A stretch of DNA of 64,000 bases from Cellvibrio sp. PSBB006 (GTDB lineage: Bacteria; Pseudomonadota; Gammaproteobacteria; Pseudomonadales; Cellvibrionaceae). The notes below the pieces were generated by a model. It did not search any database and was not told the origin of the DNA. It saw only the letters and a program-made list of their open reading frames with translations. The stretch lies in assembly GCF_002162135.1 (NCBI RefSeq), contig NZ_CP021382.1, positions 3,718,001-3,782,000 of the forward strand, given 5' to 3'. Numbering within the stretch: position 1 is the first letter of the stretch; every line of letters starts with the position of its first letter. The position numbers and the translations under genes were made by a program. Shown piece after piece: positions 9,773 through 18,494 of this stretch.

Positions 9773-10027
9773 ATGGCGCGGGTTTTGATGTACACCACAG
9801 CAGTATGTCCCTATTGCAATAACGCCAAAAAATTATTGGCGCAAAAAGGCGTAGCCGCAGAAGAAATTCGCGTCGATCGTGAGCCTCATTTGTGGCAGGA
9901 AATGATGGAAAAAAGTAAACAGCGCACGGTGCCGCAAATCTGGATTGGTGATGTGCATGTCGGCGGGTTTACCGATTTGTGGGCGCTGGATAAAAACGGC
10001 AAGCTGGATGAGTTATTGGCAAAATAA
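9773..10027 (+). CDS. grxC: Glutaredoxin 3
   Basis: An 84-residue dithiol glutaredoxin that reduces disulfides and glutathione mixed disulfides in the cytoplasm. The redox centre is Cys12-Pro-Tyr-Cys15 after the first beta strand. It is followed by the cis-proline TVPQIWIG and the glutathione-binding GGFTDL. The ATG at 9773 is preceded by GGGAGG with a 5-base spacer, which settles the start over an in-frame TTG at 9755 that abuts the yibN stop. It lies 18 bases after yibN and 62 before secB. Confidence 0.96.
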   Translation: MARVLMYTTAVCPYCNNAKKLLAQKGVAAEEIRVDREPHLWQEMMEKSKQRTVPQIWIGDVHVGGFTDLWALDKNGKLDELLAK

Positions 10028-10089
10028 TCTTTGTCGCTGTAGTCACTTCCGGCTTTATCTTTCAGTAACAGTAATTAATAGAGTGCATT

Positions 10090-10599
10090 ATGTCCGAAGA
10101 AAATAATTCACAAGAACTTAATAATCACGAGCAGGCCGACGGTCCGAATTTTGCCATTCAGCGTATTTTCCTCAAGGATATTTCCTTTGAGACCCCCATG
10201 GGTGTTGAAGCGTTTACCAAACAATTCAAGCCAAACATCCAGCAGGATTTGAACGTACAGGTTAATCAACTGGATGAAGGCACTCACGAAGTTGTGCTGC
10301 TGCTGACCATCACCGCCAAGATCGAAGGTCGCACCGTTTTTCTGGTGGAAGTGAAGCAGGCCGGTATCTTTGCCATCTCCGGTTTTGAAGGTATTCAGTT
10401 GAGCCAGGTGATCAACACTGCTTGTCCGCAAATTCTGTTCCCTTATGCGCGCGAGGCGATCGACAGTATTTTGAATCGCGGCACCTTCCCGCCGTTAATG
10501 CTGGCGCCAATCAATTTTGATGCGGTGTTTGCGCAAGCCGTTGTCCAGGCCAAGCAACAAGCCGAGTCATCGAAAGAAACTGCCGCGACGGCCAATTGA
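10090..10599 (+). CDS. secB: Protein-export chaperone SecB
   Basis: A tetrameric cytoplasmic chaperone that holds preproteins unfolded and delivers them to SecA. The 169 residues contain the family core: FAIQRIFLKDISFETP, the acidic SecA-binding stretch, VFLVEVKQAGIF, CPQILFPYARE and PPLMLAPINFDA. N- and C-terminal tails are polar and variable, as usual. It is the last gene of yibN-grxC-secB, and a GC-rich hairpin follows 11 bases after the stop. Confidence 0.97.
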   Translation: MSEENNSQELNNHEQADGPNFAIQRIFLKDISFETPMGVEAFTKQFKPNIQQDLNVQVNQLDEGTHEVVLLLTITAKIEGRTVFLVEVKQAGIFAISGFEGIQLSQVINTACPQILFPYAREAIDSILNRGTFPPLMLAPINFDAVFAQAVVQAKQQAESSKETAATAN

Positions 10600-10610
10600 T
10601 TTGTTGTTGT

Positions 10611-10635
10611 CGCAGGCAGTGAAATGCTGCCTGCG
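10611..10635 (+). terminator. Likely terminator after secB
   Basis: A perfect 9-base stem, CGCAGGCAG (10611-10619) pairing with CTGCCTGCG (10627-10635), with a 7-base loop. The following T-run is poor (CTTTTC about 8 bases on), so termination may be partial. Confidence 0.5.
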
Positions 10636-10782
10636 TGCTACACTTTTCGACAATGCGCTTCAACGATGAACAAGGTTTTTTGTTGATCGAAAATCTGCCG
10701 CTGTAATTCAATGCCCTGCGTGGAGGCTCTGCGTAGAGGATTGGCGGTACATGATCTACCACTGCAATCCGGTGTCGATGTC

Positions 10783-12294
10783 ATGTTCAATCTCTCCCGT
10801 AAAGAAACCGCTCACGCCAGTCACATCGCTGCCATTGATCTTGGCTCCAACAGTTTTCACATGATTATCGCCCGCTGGGACAACGATCAGTTGATTCTGC
10901 TCGATCGCCTGCGCGAGCCCGTACGGCTCGGTTGGGGGTTGCAGGCCGATGGCAGTTTGAGTGAAGACGCGCGCGAAAAAGCCATGGCATGCCTTGAGCG
11001 CTTCGGTGAATGCCTGCGTGAATATCCCTCGCGCAGTGTCCGTATCGTCGGCACCAAAACCCTGCGCAGCATTACCGATTCGCGTCAATTTCTCCAGGAA
11101 GCACAAGCTCGCCTGGGGCATCCGGTGGAGATTATCTCCGGCGATGAAGAAGCGCGTCTGGTTTACCTGGGTGTAGCGCATTGCATTGCGCCCGGCGAAG
11201 GTAAACGCATGGTGGTTGATATCGGCGGCGGTAGCACCGAAATTATTTTGGGTCAGGGCATGGCGCCCCTGTTGAAAGAAAGTTTGAGTATGGGTTGCGT
11301 TGCCATCGCCAAACAATTTTTCTTTGACGGTAAAGTGACCGACAAAGCCATCAAGAAAGCGCGCATTGCCTGTTTGCAGGAATTGGAGCCGGTGAATGAT
11401 CTGTTTGTCGAGCAAGGCTGGCAGGAAGTGCTCGGTGCGTCCGGTACCATCAAGGCGGTGGCTAAGGTGTGCCAGAGCATGGGCTGGAGCGATGGCACCA
11501 TCAAAAAAACAAGCCTCGATATCATCGTGCAGATGTATCGCCAGCACGGCAACACTGATTTAAAGATCACCGGTTTATCTGATGATCGCCAGGCGGTTTT
11601 CCTCGGCGGCGTGATTGTGTTGAGCGCGCTCTTTGAAAGTCTGCAGCTGGATCAGATGACCGCAGCAGATTGGGCGCTGCGTGAAGGTTTACTCTATGAC
11701 CTGAAAGGCCGTCTGGAAGATCACGATATTCGTCAGGCCAGCGTGGATGCCTTGGCCAAACGTTTTCATGTGAATCTGGAGAAAGCCGAGCGCATCGAAA
11801 AGACTGCGCTGATGTTGCTGGATCAGGTAAGTGATACCTGGGGGCTGAATGTCGATGAAGCCGGTAAACTTCTGCGCTGGTCTGCGCGACTTTATCCTGT
11901 CGGTTTGGATATCGCGCACAGCGATTACCACAAACACAGTGCTTATATTGTTGAGCACGTTGATATGGCCGGCTGCTCGCGCGCGGAGCAAAAGCAATTG
12001 GCAGCGCTGGTGTTGGCGCACCGCAAACGTTTTCCGATCAAACAATTTCCATTGGAAAATACGGCGTTGTTACAGGTGGCGATCCTGTTGCGTTTGGCGA
12101 TTATCTTTCACCGCGGCCGCAAAAAAGAAGGTCGCCTGCCAATTAAACTCCGTGCCAATAATCACAAATTAAAACTTACCCTGCCTTCTGTCTGGCTTGA
12201 AGCCAACACGCTGACGCACGCTGATCTCGAAAGCGAAGCTCAACATCTCGAAGAAATTGGTTATCTTCTGGATGTCATCGCGAATGGCGATTAG
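10783..12294 (+). CDS. ppx: Exopolyphosphatase, Ppx/GppA family
   Basis: Removes terminal phosphate from inorganic polyphosphate. The 503-residue product has the actin-like ATPase fold signatures AIDLGSNSFHMIIARW near the N-terminus and VDIGGGSTEII. A C-terminal HD-like domain (from about residue 300) contains HSAYIVEHVDMAG and LVLAHRKRFP. The ATG at 10783 is preferred because it leaves the short polar N-terminus usual for the family; an ATG at 10711 would add 24 residues and neither has a good ribosome site. It converges on ppk1 with only 26 bases between stops, so the two polyphosphate enzymes lie tail to tail. Confidence 0.95.
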   Translation: MFNLSRKETAHASHIAAIDLGSNSFHMIIARWDNDQLILLDRLREPVRLGWGLQADGSLSEDAREKAMACLERFGECLREYPSRSVRIVGTKTLRSITDSRQFLQEAQARLGHPVEIISGDEEARLVYLGVAHCIAPGEGKRMVVDIGGGSTEIILGQGMAPLLKESLSMGCVAIAKQFFFDGKVTDKAIKKARIACLQELEPVNDLFVEQGWQEVLGASGTIKAVAKVCQSMGWSDGTIKKTSLDIIVQMYRQHGNTDLKITGLSDDRQAVFLGGVIVLSALFESLQLDQMTAADWALREGLLYDLKGRLEDHDIRQASVDALAKRFHVNLEKAERIEKTALMLLDQVSDTWGLNVDEAGKLLRWSARLYPVGLDIAHSDYHKHSAYIVEHVDMAGCSRAEQKQLAALVLAHRKRFPIKQFPLENTALLQVAILLRLAIIFHRGRKKEGRLPIKLRANNHKLKLTLPSVWLEANTLTHADLESEAQHLEEIGYLLDVIANGD

Positions 12295-12320
12295 CCGAGA
12301 CGCTGTTATTTAATGACTGG

Positions 12321-14390
12321 CTATTTGATAACGGGTGTAGTCCAGCGGTCCAGCAGTATGGCCTGCACGTCAACGAGATCCTCGCCTTCCTGTGGTTCGG
12401 TGATAACGTAATTGCCATTTTCCTGTAGTATCCAGGCGTGGGTGTTGTCCGCGAGATACAATGTTAAATCTTCGATAATGCGGTCGCGGATTTTTTTACT
12501 CTTGATGGGAAAACAGGTTTCCACGCGATGAAACATGTTGCGACTCATCCAGTCTGCGCTGGAGCAGAGCAATTCAGGGTTGCCACCGTTTTCGAAATAA
12601 AATACGCGGCTGTGTTCCAGGAAACGTCCGATGATGGAGCGCACCCGAATATTTTCTGACAGGCCTTCGACACCAGGCCGCAATTGACAGATGCCGCGCA
12701 CAATCAAATCAATCTGTACACCGGCCTGCGAGGCGGCATAAAGTTCGTTAACCAATTCTTCGTCGTAAAGTGAATTCATCTTGGCGATGATACGACCCGG
12801 TTTTCCCTGCTCGGCATTTTCCCGTTCGGTGCGAATGCGTCTGACCAATCCCTTGTGTAACGTAAAGGGGGCGTACATCAACGCGTCCATCTTGGACGCT
12901 TTACCCATACTGCTGAGCTGCAAAAAGATGCGATATACATCATCACCGATTTCCTTGTCGCTGGTCATCAAACCATAGTCGGTGTAGATCATGCTGGTTT
13001 TGGGGTGATAGTTTCCGGTGCCCATATGCACGTAGTAACGAACCTTGCTGTTTTGTTCGCGGCGCGCCACCAATAGCATCTTGGCGTGGGTTTTGTAACC
13101 TACTACGCCGTAAATCACGTGAATACCGTAACGCTGCAAGCGTTCCGCCAGTGCAACGTTTTGTTCTTCATCAAAGCGCGCGCGCAATTCGATAATCGCC
13201 GTGACTTCCTTGCCGTTTTTAGCAGCAGCTACCAGGGCATCAACGACGGGAGAATTGGAGCCGGTGCGATACAAGGTTTGTTTGATTGCCAGTACATGTG
13301 GGTCAGCGGCGGCTTCGCGCAAAAAATCCACCACGCCCTGAAACGAATCAAACGGATGGTGCAAGAGAATGTCCTGCTTTTGTAAAGATTCAAAATAGCT
13401 GTTGGAGCGCTTGGGAAATTTCGGCATCGCCTGTACAAACGGTGTAAAGAAAAAGCGGCTGTCTTTCACCAGATCAAATAAATCGCTGAAGCGATTCAGG
13501 TTTACCGGTCCGTTAATACGGTACAGATCGCGCTCTTTGATTTCGCAGCGATGCAATAAAAACTGTTCCAGTTCCGCAGGGCAGGTGTCGGTTAATTCAA
13601 GGCGCACTTCATCGCCGTACTGCCGGTAAGCCAGTTCACCTTGCACCGCGCGCAGCAAGTCTTCAGTTTCTTCTTCATCGAGAAAAATATCCGAGTTGCG
13701 CGTGAGGCGAAATTGGTAGCTATCGATCACCGTCATGCCGACAAAAATCTCGGCCATAAAATAATGGATGATCGATGAGAGAAAAATAAATTCACGGCCT
13801 TCGCCAGCCAGCTCCGGTGGTAACTCGATGATATGTGACAGCGACCGAGGCACCTGTACAATCGCGCGTCCGGAGTTGCGCCCGAACGCATCTTTGCCAT
13901 CGAGCTTGACGATAAAATTCAGGCTTTTATTCAGGATGCGCGGAAAAGGGTGCGCCGGGTCGAGTCCGATGGGGCTGAGCACCGGCAGCACATCGGTTTC
14001 AAAGTAACTTTTCAGGTATTTCACCTGCTGACTGTTCCATTCGTCGCGGCGCAACACGCGAATGCCATTCTCGCGCATGGCGGGAAGGATGGCCTGATTC
14101 AGGATGCGATACTGCTCTTCAACCAGGCGGTGAGCCCGCTCGGAAATTTCACCTAGGGTTTGGGCCTGGCTGAGACCATCCGGCCCGGGCGGCGTTTGTG
14201 CGTTGAGTTCGATCATCTCCACCAGGCCGCCGACACGTACCTCAAAAAACTCATCGAGGTTGGTGGAAAAGATGCACAGAAAACGCAGGCGTTCCAATAA
14301 AGGCAGGGATTGGTTGTAAGCTTGATACAACACGCGTTTGTTGAACTCCAGCAAGCTCAGTTCGCGATTAAAGAAAGCGTTGGACACCAT
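12321..14390 (-). CDS. ppk1: Polyphosphate kinase 1
   Basis: Reversibly polymerises ATP gamma-phosphate into polyphosphate at the membrane. The 689 residues start with the N-domain signature FFNRELSLLEFNKRVL. They include the autophosphorylated histidine motif GTGNYHPKTS (His462 here), preceded by a YGVVGYKTHAKM phospholipase D-like motif, and end in the C-domain with SADWMSRN. Length is normal. A Pho box and -10 about 70-100 bases upstream indicate control by PhoB under phosphate starvation. The gene converges on ppx. The ribosome site (AGGGG) is unusually close to the ATG. Confidence 0.97.
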   Translation of the reverse strand: MVSNAFFNRELSLLEFNKRVLYQAYNQSLPLLERLRFLCIFSTNLDEFFEVRVGGLVEMIELNAQTPPGPDGLSQAQTLGEISERAHRLVEEQYRILNQAILPAMRENGIRVLRRDEWNSQQVKYLKSYFETDVLPVLSPIGLDPAHPFPRILNKSLNFIVKLDGKDAFGRNSGRAIVQVPRSLSHIIELPPELAGEGREFIFLSSIIHYFMAEIFVGMTVIDSYQFRLTRNSDIFLDEEETEDLLRAVQGELAYRQYGDEVRLELTDTCPAELEQFLLHRCEIKERDLYRINGPVNLNRFSDLFDLVKDSRFFFTPFVQAMPKFPKRSNSYFESLQKQDILLHHPFDSFQGVVDFLREAAADPHVLAIKQTLYRTGSNSPVVDALVAAAKNGKEVTAIIELRARFDEEQNVALAERLQRYGIHVIYGVVGYKTHAKMLLVARREQNSKVRYYVHMGTGNYHPKTSMIYTDYGLMTSDKEIGDDVYRIFLQLSSMGKASKMDALMYAPFTLHKGLVRRIRTERENAEQGKPGRIIAKMNSLYDEELVNELYAASQAGVQIDLIVRGICQLRPGVEGLSENIRVRSIIGRFLEHSRVFYFENGGNPELLCSSADWMSRNMFHRVETCFPIKSKKIRDRIIEDLTLYLADNTHAWILQENGNYVITEPQEGEDLVDVQAILLDRWTTPVIK

Positions 14391-14456
14391 GTACCCCTAT
14401 GATAAGTAGCTTTTACGACAAACGGCCTTTATGAGAAGCAGCTTTTTGCGCCTCAG

Positions 14457-14488
14457 ATTATGACGGGAGTGTGACAGTTTTAAGACAG
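14457..14488 (-). promoter_or_regulatory. Pho box and -10 of ppk1
   Basis: On the minus strand, 14488-14471 reads CTGTCTTAAAACTGTCAC, two CTGTCAT-type heptamers separated by AAAA; 12 of the 14 heptamer positions fit the E. coli PhoB consensus. A CATAAT hexamer (14462-14457) follows 8 bases after the second heptamer, the placement expected when PhoB replaces a -35. Together they form a PhoB-activated promoter for ppk1. Confidence 0.82.
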
Positions 14489-14557
14489 CAGGGTATTTTA
14501 AAGATAGCAGAGTTAAGGAAGCGTAACGCAGCGCCAGATCATGGTGTGAACAGGCCC

Positions 14558-14583
14558 TAAAAAAAGAAGCCGTCCCTGGCTTG
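14558..14583 (-). terminator. Terminator after the GH5/ricin gene
   Basis: On the minus strand a short AAGCC/GGCTT stem with a 6-base loop is followed after one base by seven T. It lies just after the stop of the leftward GH5 gene (14591). The stem is only 5 base pairs, but position and T-run are right. Confidence 0.6.
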
Positions 14584-14590
14584 GGATAGG

Positions 14591-16324
14591 TCAGTTAAGC
14601 TGCCAGAGTTGATTGCCGCCGCCGAAATAATCCCACTGCTGGATGTTGGCGCCATCGGCGGTGGAATTGCCTTCCACATCCAGTGATTTCCCGCTCAGTA
14701 CTGACAGAATGCGGTAAACATCACCCACCGACTCAATACGCCAGCGTTGGTTGGCTCCGCCGCCATAGCTCCATAAATGAATATTCGCGCCATTTTCGGC
14801 GGACACATTCGCCACATCCAGCGCCCGCCCGCTGTGAACCGCTTCAATACGATATTCATTATTCCCCAGTGCCGTGATTTGCCAGCGCTGATTGTTGGCC
14901 CCAGTGCGGGTCCAGAGCTGCACATTCGCGCCGTTGCTGGTGGAGACATCCTGCACATCCAGGCTCTTGCCGCTACCCACATTGATGATCTCGTAAATCC
15001 CGTTGGTAATTGCACCGTCTCCAGGACCGCCAGGGTTAGTGGCTCCGTTGTGTTTTACGGCATCGTAAAACCCCTGGTGCCACTGAATGCCAGCGCTGCC
15101 GTTGGCAATATTGTTGCGCGCGAAATCCAGCATGCCCTGATAGGCACCGGCCGGCGGCGTACCGCCGTTGTTGATGAAGTTTTTCACCTGGTTGTAGATG
15201 TTATTGGGCTGCACTGTCCAGAGCGTGCGGTCATGGGACATCTTTTTAAACGACCAGGGGAAATGACCGGCGATGTTGTTGATCGACCAATCCGTTGCCG
15301 TGCGAATGATCTCGTTGGTGTCTTCGCCATACTCGCCGAGGATCAGCGGGATGTTCAGCCGATTGGTGATGTCATCGCGGGTGTACATATCAGCCAGCGC
15401 GCCGGCATTGCCGAAGACATAGTGATGCGTTTCATAGACGAGGTTGTTGTCCCAGCGAGTTGTTACCCCCGTAGCTGCTTGCGTCGCAGGATCAGTCCAG
15501 TCAAGCACCTGCAATTGCGACGCCCACCAGCCACCTTCGGCCACGATGATGTGGTTGTTATCTACCGAGCGAATCGCGTTGCGCAATTGGATCAGCGACG
15601 GCAGCAGCTCATATTCGCGGCCTGGCGGCAGCACCGGTTCGTTGATCAAGTCATAACCCCAGATCATGGGTTCGTTCTTGTAGCGGTTGGCGATATGGCG
15701 CCACACCTGGCTGGCGATCTGGATATTGTTGCCATCCCAGAATTTCACGGAATCCCGCGGTTGGCTGGAGTTGGAGTTCATATTGTCACTGTGGTCGCCG
15801 GGATTCTGGTAACCGGGCGCAGCGTGCATATCCAGCAGGATATAAATACCGTGGGTGCGGCAGTACTCAATCAACCGATCAAAATACTGAAAACCGTGAT
15901 CGCTGAGTTGGCCGTTTTGCCAGAACATGTTGTAGTGAAAGGGCACGCGCACGGAGTTAAAACCCAAGCCAGCCAATTCAGCAATGGCGTGTTCATTGAC
16001 GTAATTCAGGCGCCATTGGTGTTCAAATTCCCGCGCGTTAGCCATGCCGCCCAGCGCGCTGCCGAGGCTATTGAGAAATTGCGTATGGGTTCTATAGTTG
16101 AAATCGCCCATCATCAAATAACCTTCCCACAGCAACCAGTTCCCCAGGTTCATGCCAGTGAAATAAATTTCATTGCCATTGCCGTCGAGGATGCGGGTGC
16201 CTTGGGTATGCACATATTGGCTGTGGGCTGAGACTGAAAAGAGCGTCAGTATTAACAGGATTGCGCTGTAAAAGCGGCGGTGTGATCTTGCAAAAAAACG
16301 GTGTAGTCGGGCCAGGATAGACAT
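14591..16324 (-). CDS. Secreted GH5 glycoside hydrolase with C-terminal ricin-type (CBM13-like) domain
   Basis: A 577-residue exported endo/exo-glucanase-type enzyme. Basic N-terminus with a signal peptide ending near residue 36; GH5 (beta/alpha)8 catalytic domain (about 40-400) beginning FTGMNLGNWLLWEGYL. Acid/base Glu229 lies in YDLINEP and nucleophile Glu331 in LILGEYGE. A Gly/Pro linker near 430 leads to three ricin-type repeats (about 440-577), each with GKSLDV-like and QxW motifs (NQRWQI, NQRWRI, NQLWQL). The NLGNWL start recalls GH5 members acting on beta-1,3- or mixed glucans, but the substrate cannot be fixed by eye. GGAG precedes the start by 8 bases. It is monocistronic. Confidence 0.92.
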   Translation of the reverse strand: MSILARLHRFFARSHRRFYSAILLILTLFSVSAHSQYVHTQGTRILDGNGNEIYFTGMNLGNWLLWEGYLMMGDFNYRTHTQFLNSLGSALGGMANAREFEHQWRLNYVNEHAIAELAGLGFNSVRVPFHYNMFWQNGQLSDHGFQYFDRLIEYCRTHGIYILLDMHAAPGYQNPGDHSDNMNSNSSQPRDSVKFWDGNNIQIASQVWRHIANRYKNEPMIWGYDLINEPVLPPGREYELLPSLIQLRNAIRSVDNNHIIVAEGGWWASQLQVLDWTDPATQAATGVTTRWDNNLVYETHHYVFGNAGALADMYTRDDITNRLNIPLILGEYGEDTNEIIRTATDWSINNIAGHFPWSFKKMSHDRTLWTVQPNNIYNQVKNFINNGGTPPAGAYQGMLDFARNNIANGSAGIQWHQGFYDAVKHNGATNPGGPGDGAITNGIYEIINVGSGKSLDVQDVSTSNGANVQLWTRTGANNQRWQITALGNNEYRIEAVHSGRALDVANVSAENGANIHLWSYGGGANQRWRIESVGDVYRILSVLSGKSLDVEGNSTADGANIQQWDYFGGGNQLWQLN

Positions 16325-16553
16325 AAGTGTTGCTCCAGTTAGACGTTATTGTGGGAGTGAGGTACGCGCCGGGTCGGCGGTGAGGAAAGTCTATGGCGAT
16401 GAAAGCGTGGGCGTCGTTCGGGTGGGGGTTATAGAACGCTAAATATTTTTTGGGAACGTTCGTTGAGCGAAGGCTTAGCCGAACCTTGTCGTGCAAATGT
16501 TTTTAATTGGCGATGAGTGATGGTTAGTACGGGTGCGGGAGTGGGAAAATGCA

Positions 16554-16569
16554 TGCCCATCCATGGGCA
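16554..16569 (-). terminator. Weak hairpin after the DUF4156-like lipoprotein gene
   Basis: TGCCCAT and ATGGGCA pair across two bases; on the minus strand TGCATTTT follows. It is 7 bases after the stop at 16577. Short loop and weak T-run make it uncertain. Confidence 0.3.
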
Positions 16570-16576
16570 GGATAGA

Positions 16577-16888
16577 TTACTTACATTTGTAAACGGCGAA
16601 GGTTTGGCTGCCGTTTTCGATCTCAGACGTCGGGACGACCGTATCGCCACCGAAACTCGCAGCTTCATTGCGCGCCAGGTTGGCTAGCTCGGTTGCTACC
16701 TTGTCGGCGTTGCGGTCAATGGGACCCACGCTGGCTTTTACCTTGACGTTAACGTTGCGCAGTTTCTCGCAGTTGCGCACGTTAGCCATATTCGCCACCG
16801 CTACACCAGTGCCGTCATCGCTTACCTTTACCCAGGTACACGCGCTGCTCAGGGTGGCGATAGCCAATACAAGTAATAATGTTCTCAT
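16577..16888 (-). CDS. Small lipoprotein, DUF4156-like
   Basis: A 103-residue lipoprotein: signal peptide with lipobox LSSAC and Cys at about residue 17, then a compact domain with VRNCEKLRNVNVKVK, NLARNEAASFGGDTVV and a C-terminal AVYKCK. This pattern of two cysteines and a GGDTVV strand fits the DUF4156 lipoproteins. No function is known. The ATG at 16888 is fixed by GAGGAGG six bases upstream; an apparent N-terminal extension is not translated by this logic. It lies 93 bases after the YbaY/MliC lipoprotein gene in the same direction and may be co-transcribed with it. Confidence 0.82.
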   Translation of the reverse strand: MRTLLLVLAIATLSSACTWVKVSDDGTGVAVANMANVRNCEKLRNVNVKVKASVGPIDRNADKVATELANLARNEAASFGGDTVVPTSEIENGSQTFAVYKCK

Positions 16889-16981
16889 GCAAAAACCTCC
16901 TCTTATAGGTTGTGTAATTACCGGTTGGATACCGGTGTCAAAACGCTGCACACGATAGCGCTTGCCAGCGAAAAAGCCAAT

Positions 16982-17968
16982 TTAAAGCGACTTGCCGCAC
17001 CCGTTATAGGCCCTGCCATCCAGCAAAATGCGCACTTCCTGGCTGAATTGCATACCACTCATACTGTCCTGACAGGGCTTGGTTTCGATAGTCAGCAACA
17101 GGTCATGGCTTTCGGTGACAGCGTGGTAACTGCTTCGTTGCGCCGAATCCAGATCCGGTACCGGTACCGGAGTAATCACGCGATAGTTGCCGTAGTCGCC
17201 CACGAACTCAATCTGCAAGTCAGCATCCAGCTCTAACAGCCAGCCCGGCTCGTTGCCGGTCGCACGGAAATCGATACCGCGCGCTTTGGCCTCTGCCCAA
17301 GGTAACTGCTCGGGTTTATTGCGGCAGTTGGTAAAGGTTTCGCCATCCAGTGTGATAGTCGCTTCGTCGCCCTTGCTCCAGAACTCCGCCCGTTCGTTGG
17401 TGTAGCGCGCGCCCGAAGCCGCCGGTGCCTGCTGCAATTGCAGATCTGCCCCATTGACATGAATCATCGCCGTATTGGCATTGACCACCACCAACGCCAA
17501 CAGCTGGTCGCACTCGTAGGCGAGACGCCGGGCATCGTCGCTGGATTGGTTGGTGACGCTGGTTTGGTCAGCGCGCGCAACCTGTAAAGAAACGCGATCT
17601 TTCGGGCTGTCCTGCGTAAGCACGCCATAATGCTCCACCGTCGCCCACAGCAATTGATTGTCCGCCGAGCGAATCTGCGCGCGTAACGCATAACGATGGT
17701 TGTTGTTGATATCGGAGGTTTTGTACGTCAGGGAAAATGGAATAGGCACCTGGGTTTCGGGCGTGAACTCAGTCTTGCTGATGGTGGTGGCTGGCGTATC
17801 AGCGCGACTGACATCCTCAAGCGCCACGCTGACGCGCGCATCCGGCGGCAGGGCGATACGCTCGCGATAATAGATATCGCCGGTGATGGTATTGGTACAA
17901 CCAGCAAGCGCGGCGGTGATCAGCAGAAAGGTGGCGAGCAGCTGCCCCTTGATCCTTGAGTTATTCAT
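16982..17968 (-). CDS. YbaY-MliC-COG3650 composite lipoprotein
   Basis: A 328-residue lipoprotein (signal peptide, lipobox LAGC) with three modules. Residues about 35-130 form a YbaY-type beta domain (YRERIALPPDARVSVALEDV). Residues about 150-215 form an MliC lysozyme-inhibitor-like domain (YECDQLLAL ... ERAEFWSKGDEATITLDG). Residues about 225-328 form a COG3650-type domain (GIDFRATGNEPGWLLEL ... YNGCGKSL). MliC proteins inhibit C-type lysozymes from the periplasmic face of the outer membrane. Inhibition by this protein is inferred, and its MliC part is short. The ATG at 17968 follows AAGG by 7 bases and gives a clean signal peptide. Confidence 0.82.
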   Translation of the reverse strand: MNNSRIKGQLLATFLLITAALAGCTNTITGDIYYRERIALPPDARVSVALEDVSRADTPATTISKTEFTPETQVPIPFSLTYKTSDINNNHRYALRAQIRSADNQLLWATVEHYGVLTQDSPKDRVSLQVARADQTSVTNQSSDDARRLAYECDQLLALVVVNANTAMIHVNGADLQLQQAPAASGARYTNERAEFWSKGDEATITLDGETFTNCRNKPEQLPWAEAKARGIDFRATGNEPGWLLELDADLQIEFVGDYGNYRVITPVPVPDLDSAQRSSYHAVTESHDLLLTIETKPCQDSMSGMQFSQEVRILLDGRAYNGCGKSL

Positions 17969-18182
17969 GAGGTTACCTTTTTGAAACGCCTTGAAGCGAC
18001 TCACAGTCCGGGTTTGGTTTTTGGACTGGAGGTACTTTACTTCGTTTCACTTAAATAGGGGATAGGGATAGCAAATTCGTGTATAAAAGGAGCTGTCTGT
18101 TTAATGCTTACACTTGAGTATTAAGCATGTAGATCTTGGCTCTCTTGGCTACTGCATGGTTTCGGTTCTCAATTTAACGCAA

Positions 18183-18494
18183 TTATTGAATTTCTTGATC
18201 TGATACTCTTTGCCAAACCGAATAGTAACCAACGGTCTTCATGTAAGCGGAAATTTCGTAACTCAGATCTGGAAGCATTTCTGTGTTATCAATACTACCC
18301 AAGACTTCAACGGCATTTTCCTCGTCATTATTAATCAGCTCTGCCACCCGCCATACAAATCGACTGAGAACCTCGGCATCGTCCTCGCCTTTTACACCAT
18401 CCTGTAATAGGCTTTTAACATCATCCCTTTTTTCTTGCTCTGCATAGTGCATTAAAAGTTCATTGATATGAGGATATCGAGAGAATTTAATCAT
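18183..18494 (-). CDS. Small acidic protein, probable partner/immunity of the upstream toxin-like protein
   Basis: A 103-residue acidic, helical-looking cytoplasmic protein (HINELLMHYAEQEKRDDVK, AEVLSRFVWRVAELINNDEE) with no signal peptide. I do not recognise its family. Its ATG overlaps the stop of the upstream gene as ATGA (18494-18491), with a GGGGGAAG site in front, so translation is coupled. Tight coupling, small size, low pI and AT-rich composition compared with neighbours all fit an antitoxin or immunity protein for the gene ahead of it. This role is inference. Confidence 0.6.
   Translation of the reverse strand: MIKFSRYPHINELLMHYAEQEKRDDVKSLLQDGVKGEDDAEVLSRFVWRVAELINNDEENAVEVLGSIDNTEMLPDLSYEISAYMKTVGYYSVWQRVSDQEIQ

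Noticed and set aside
14777..16231. Long open frame on the plus strand, opposite the GH5/ricin gene
   Set aside because: It is a mirror of a gene with clear catalytic residues, has no ribosome site, and its protein has no recognisable pattern.
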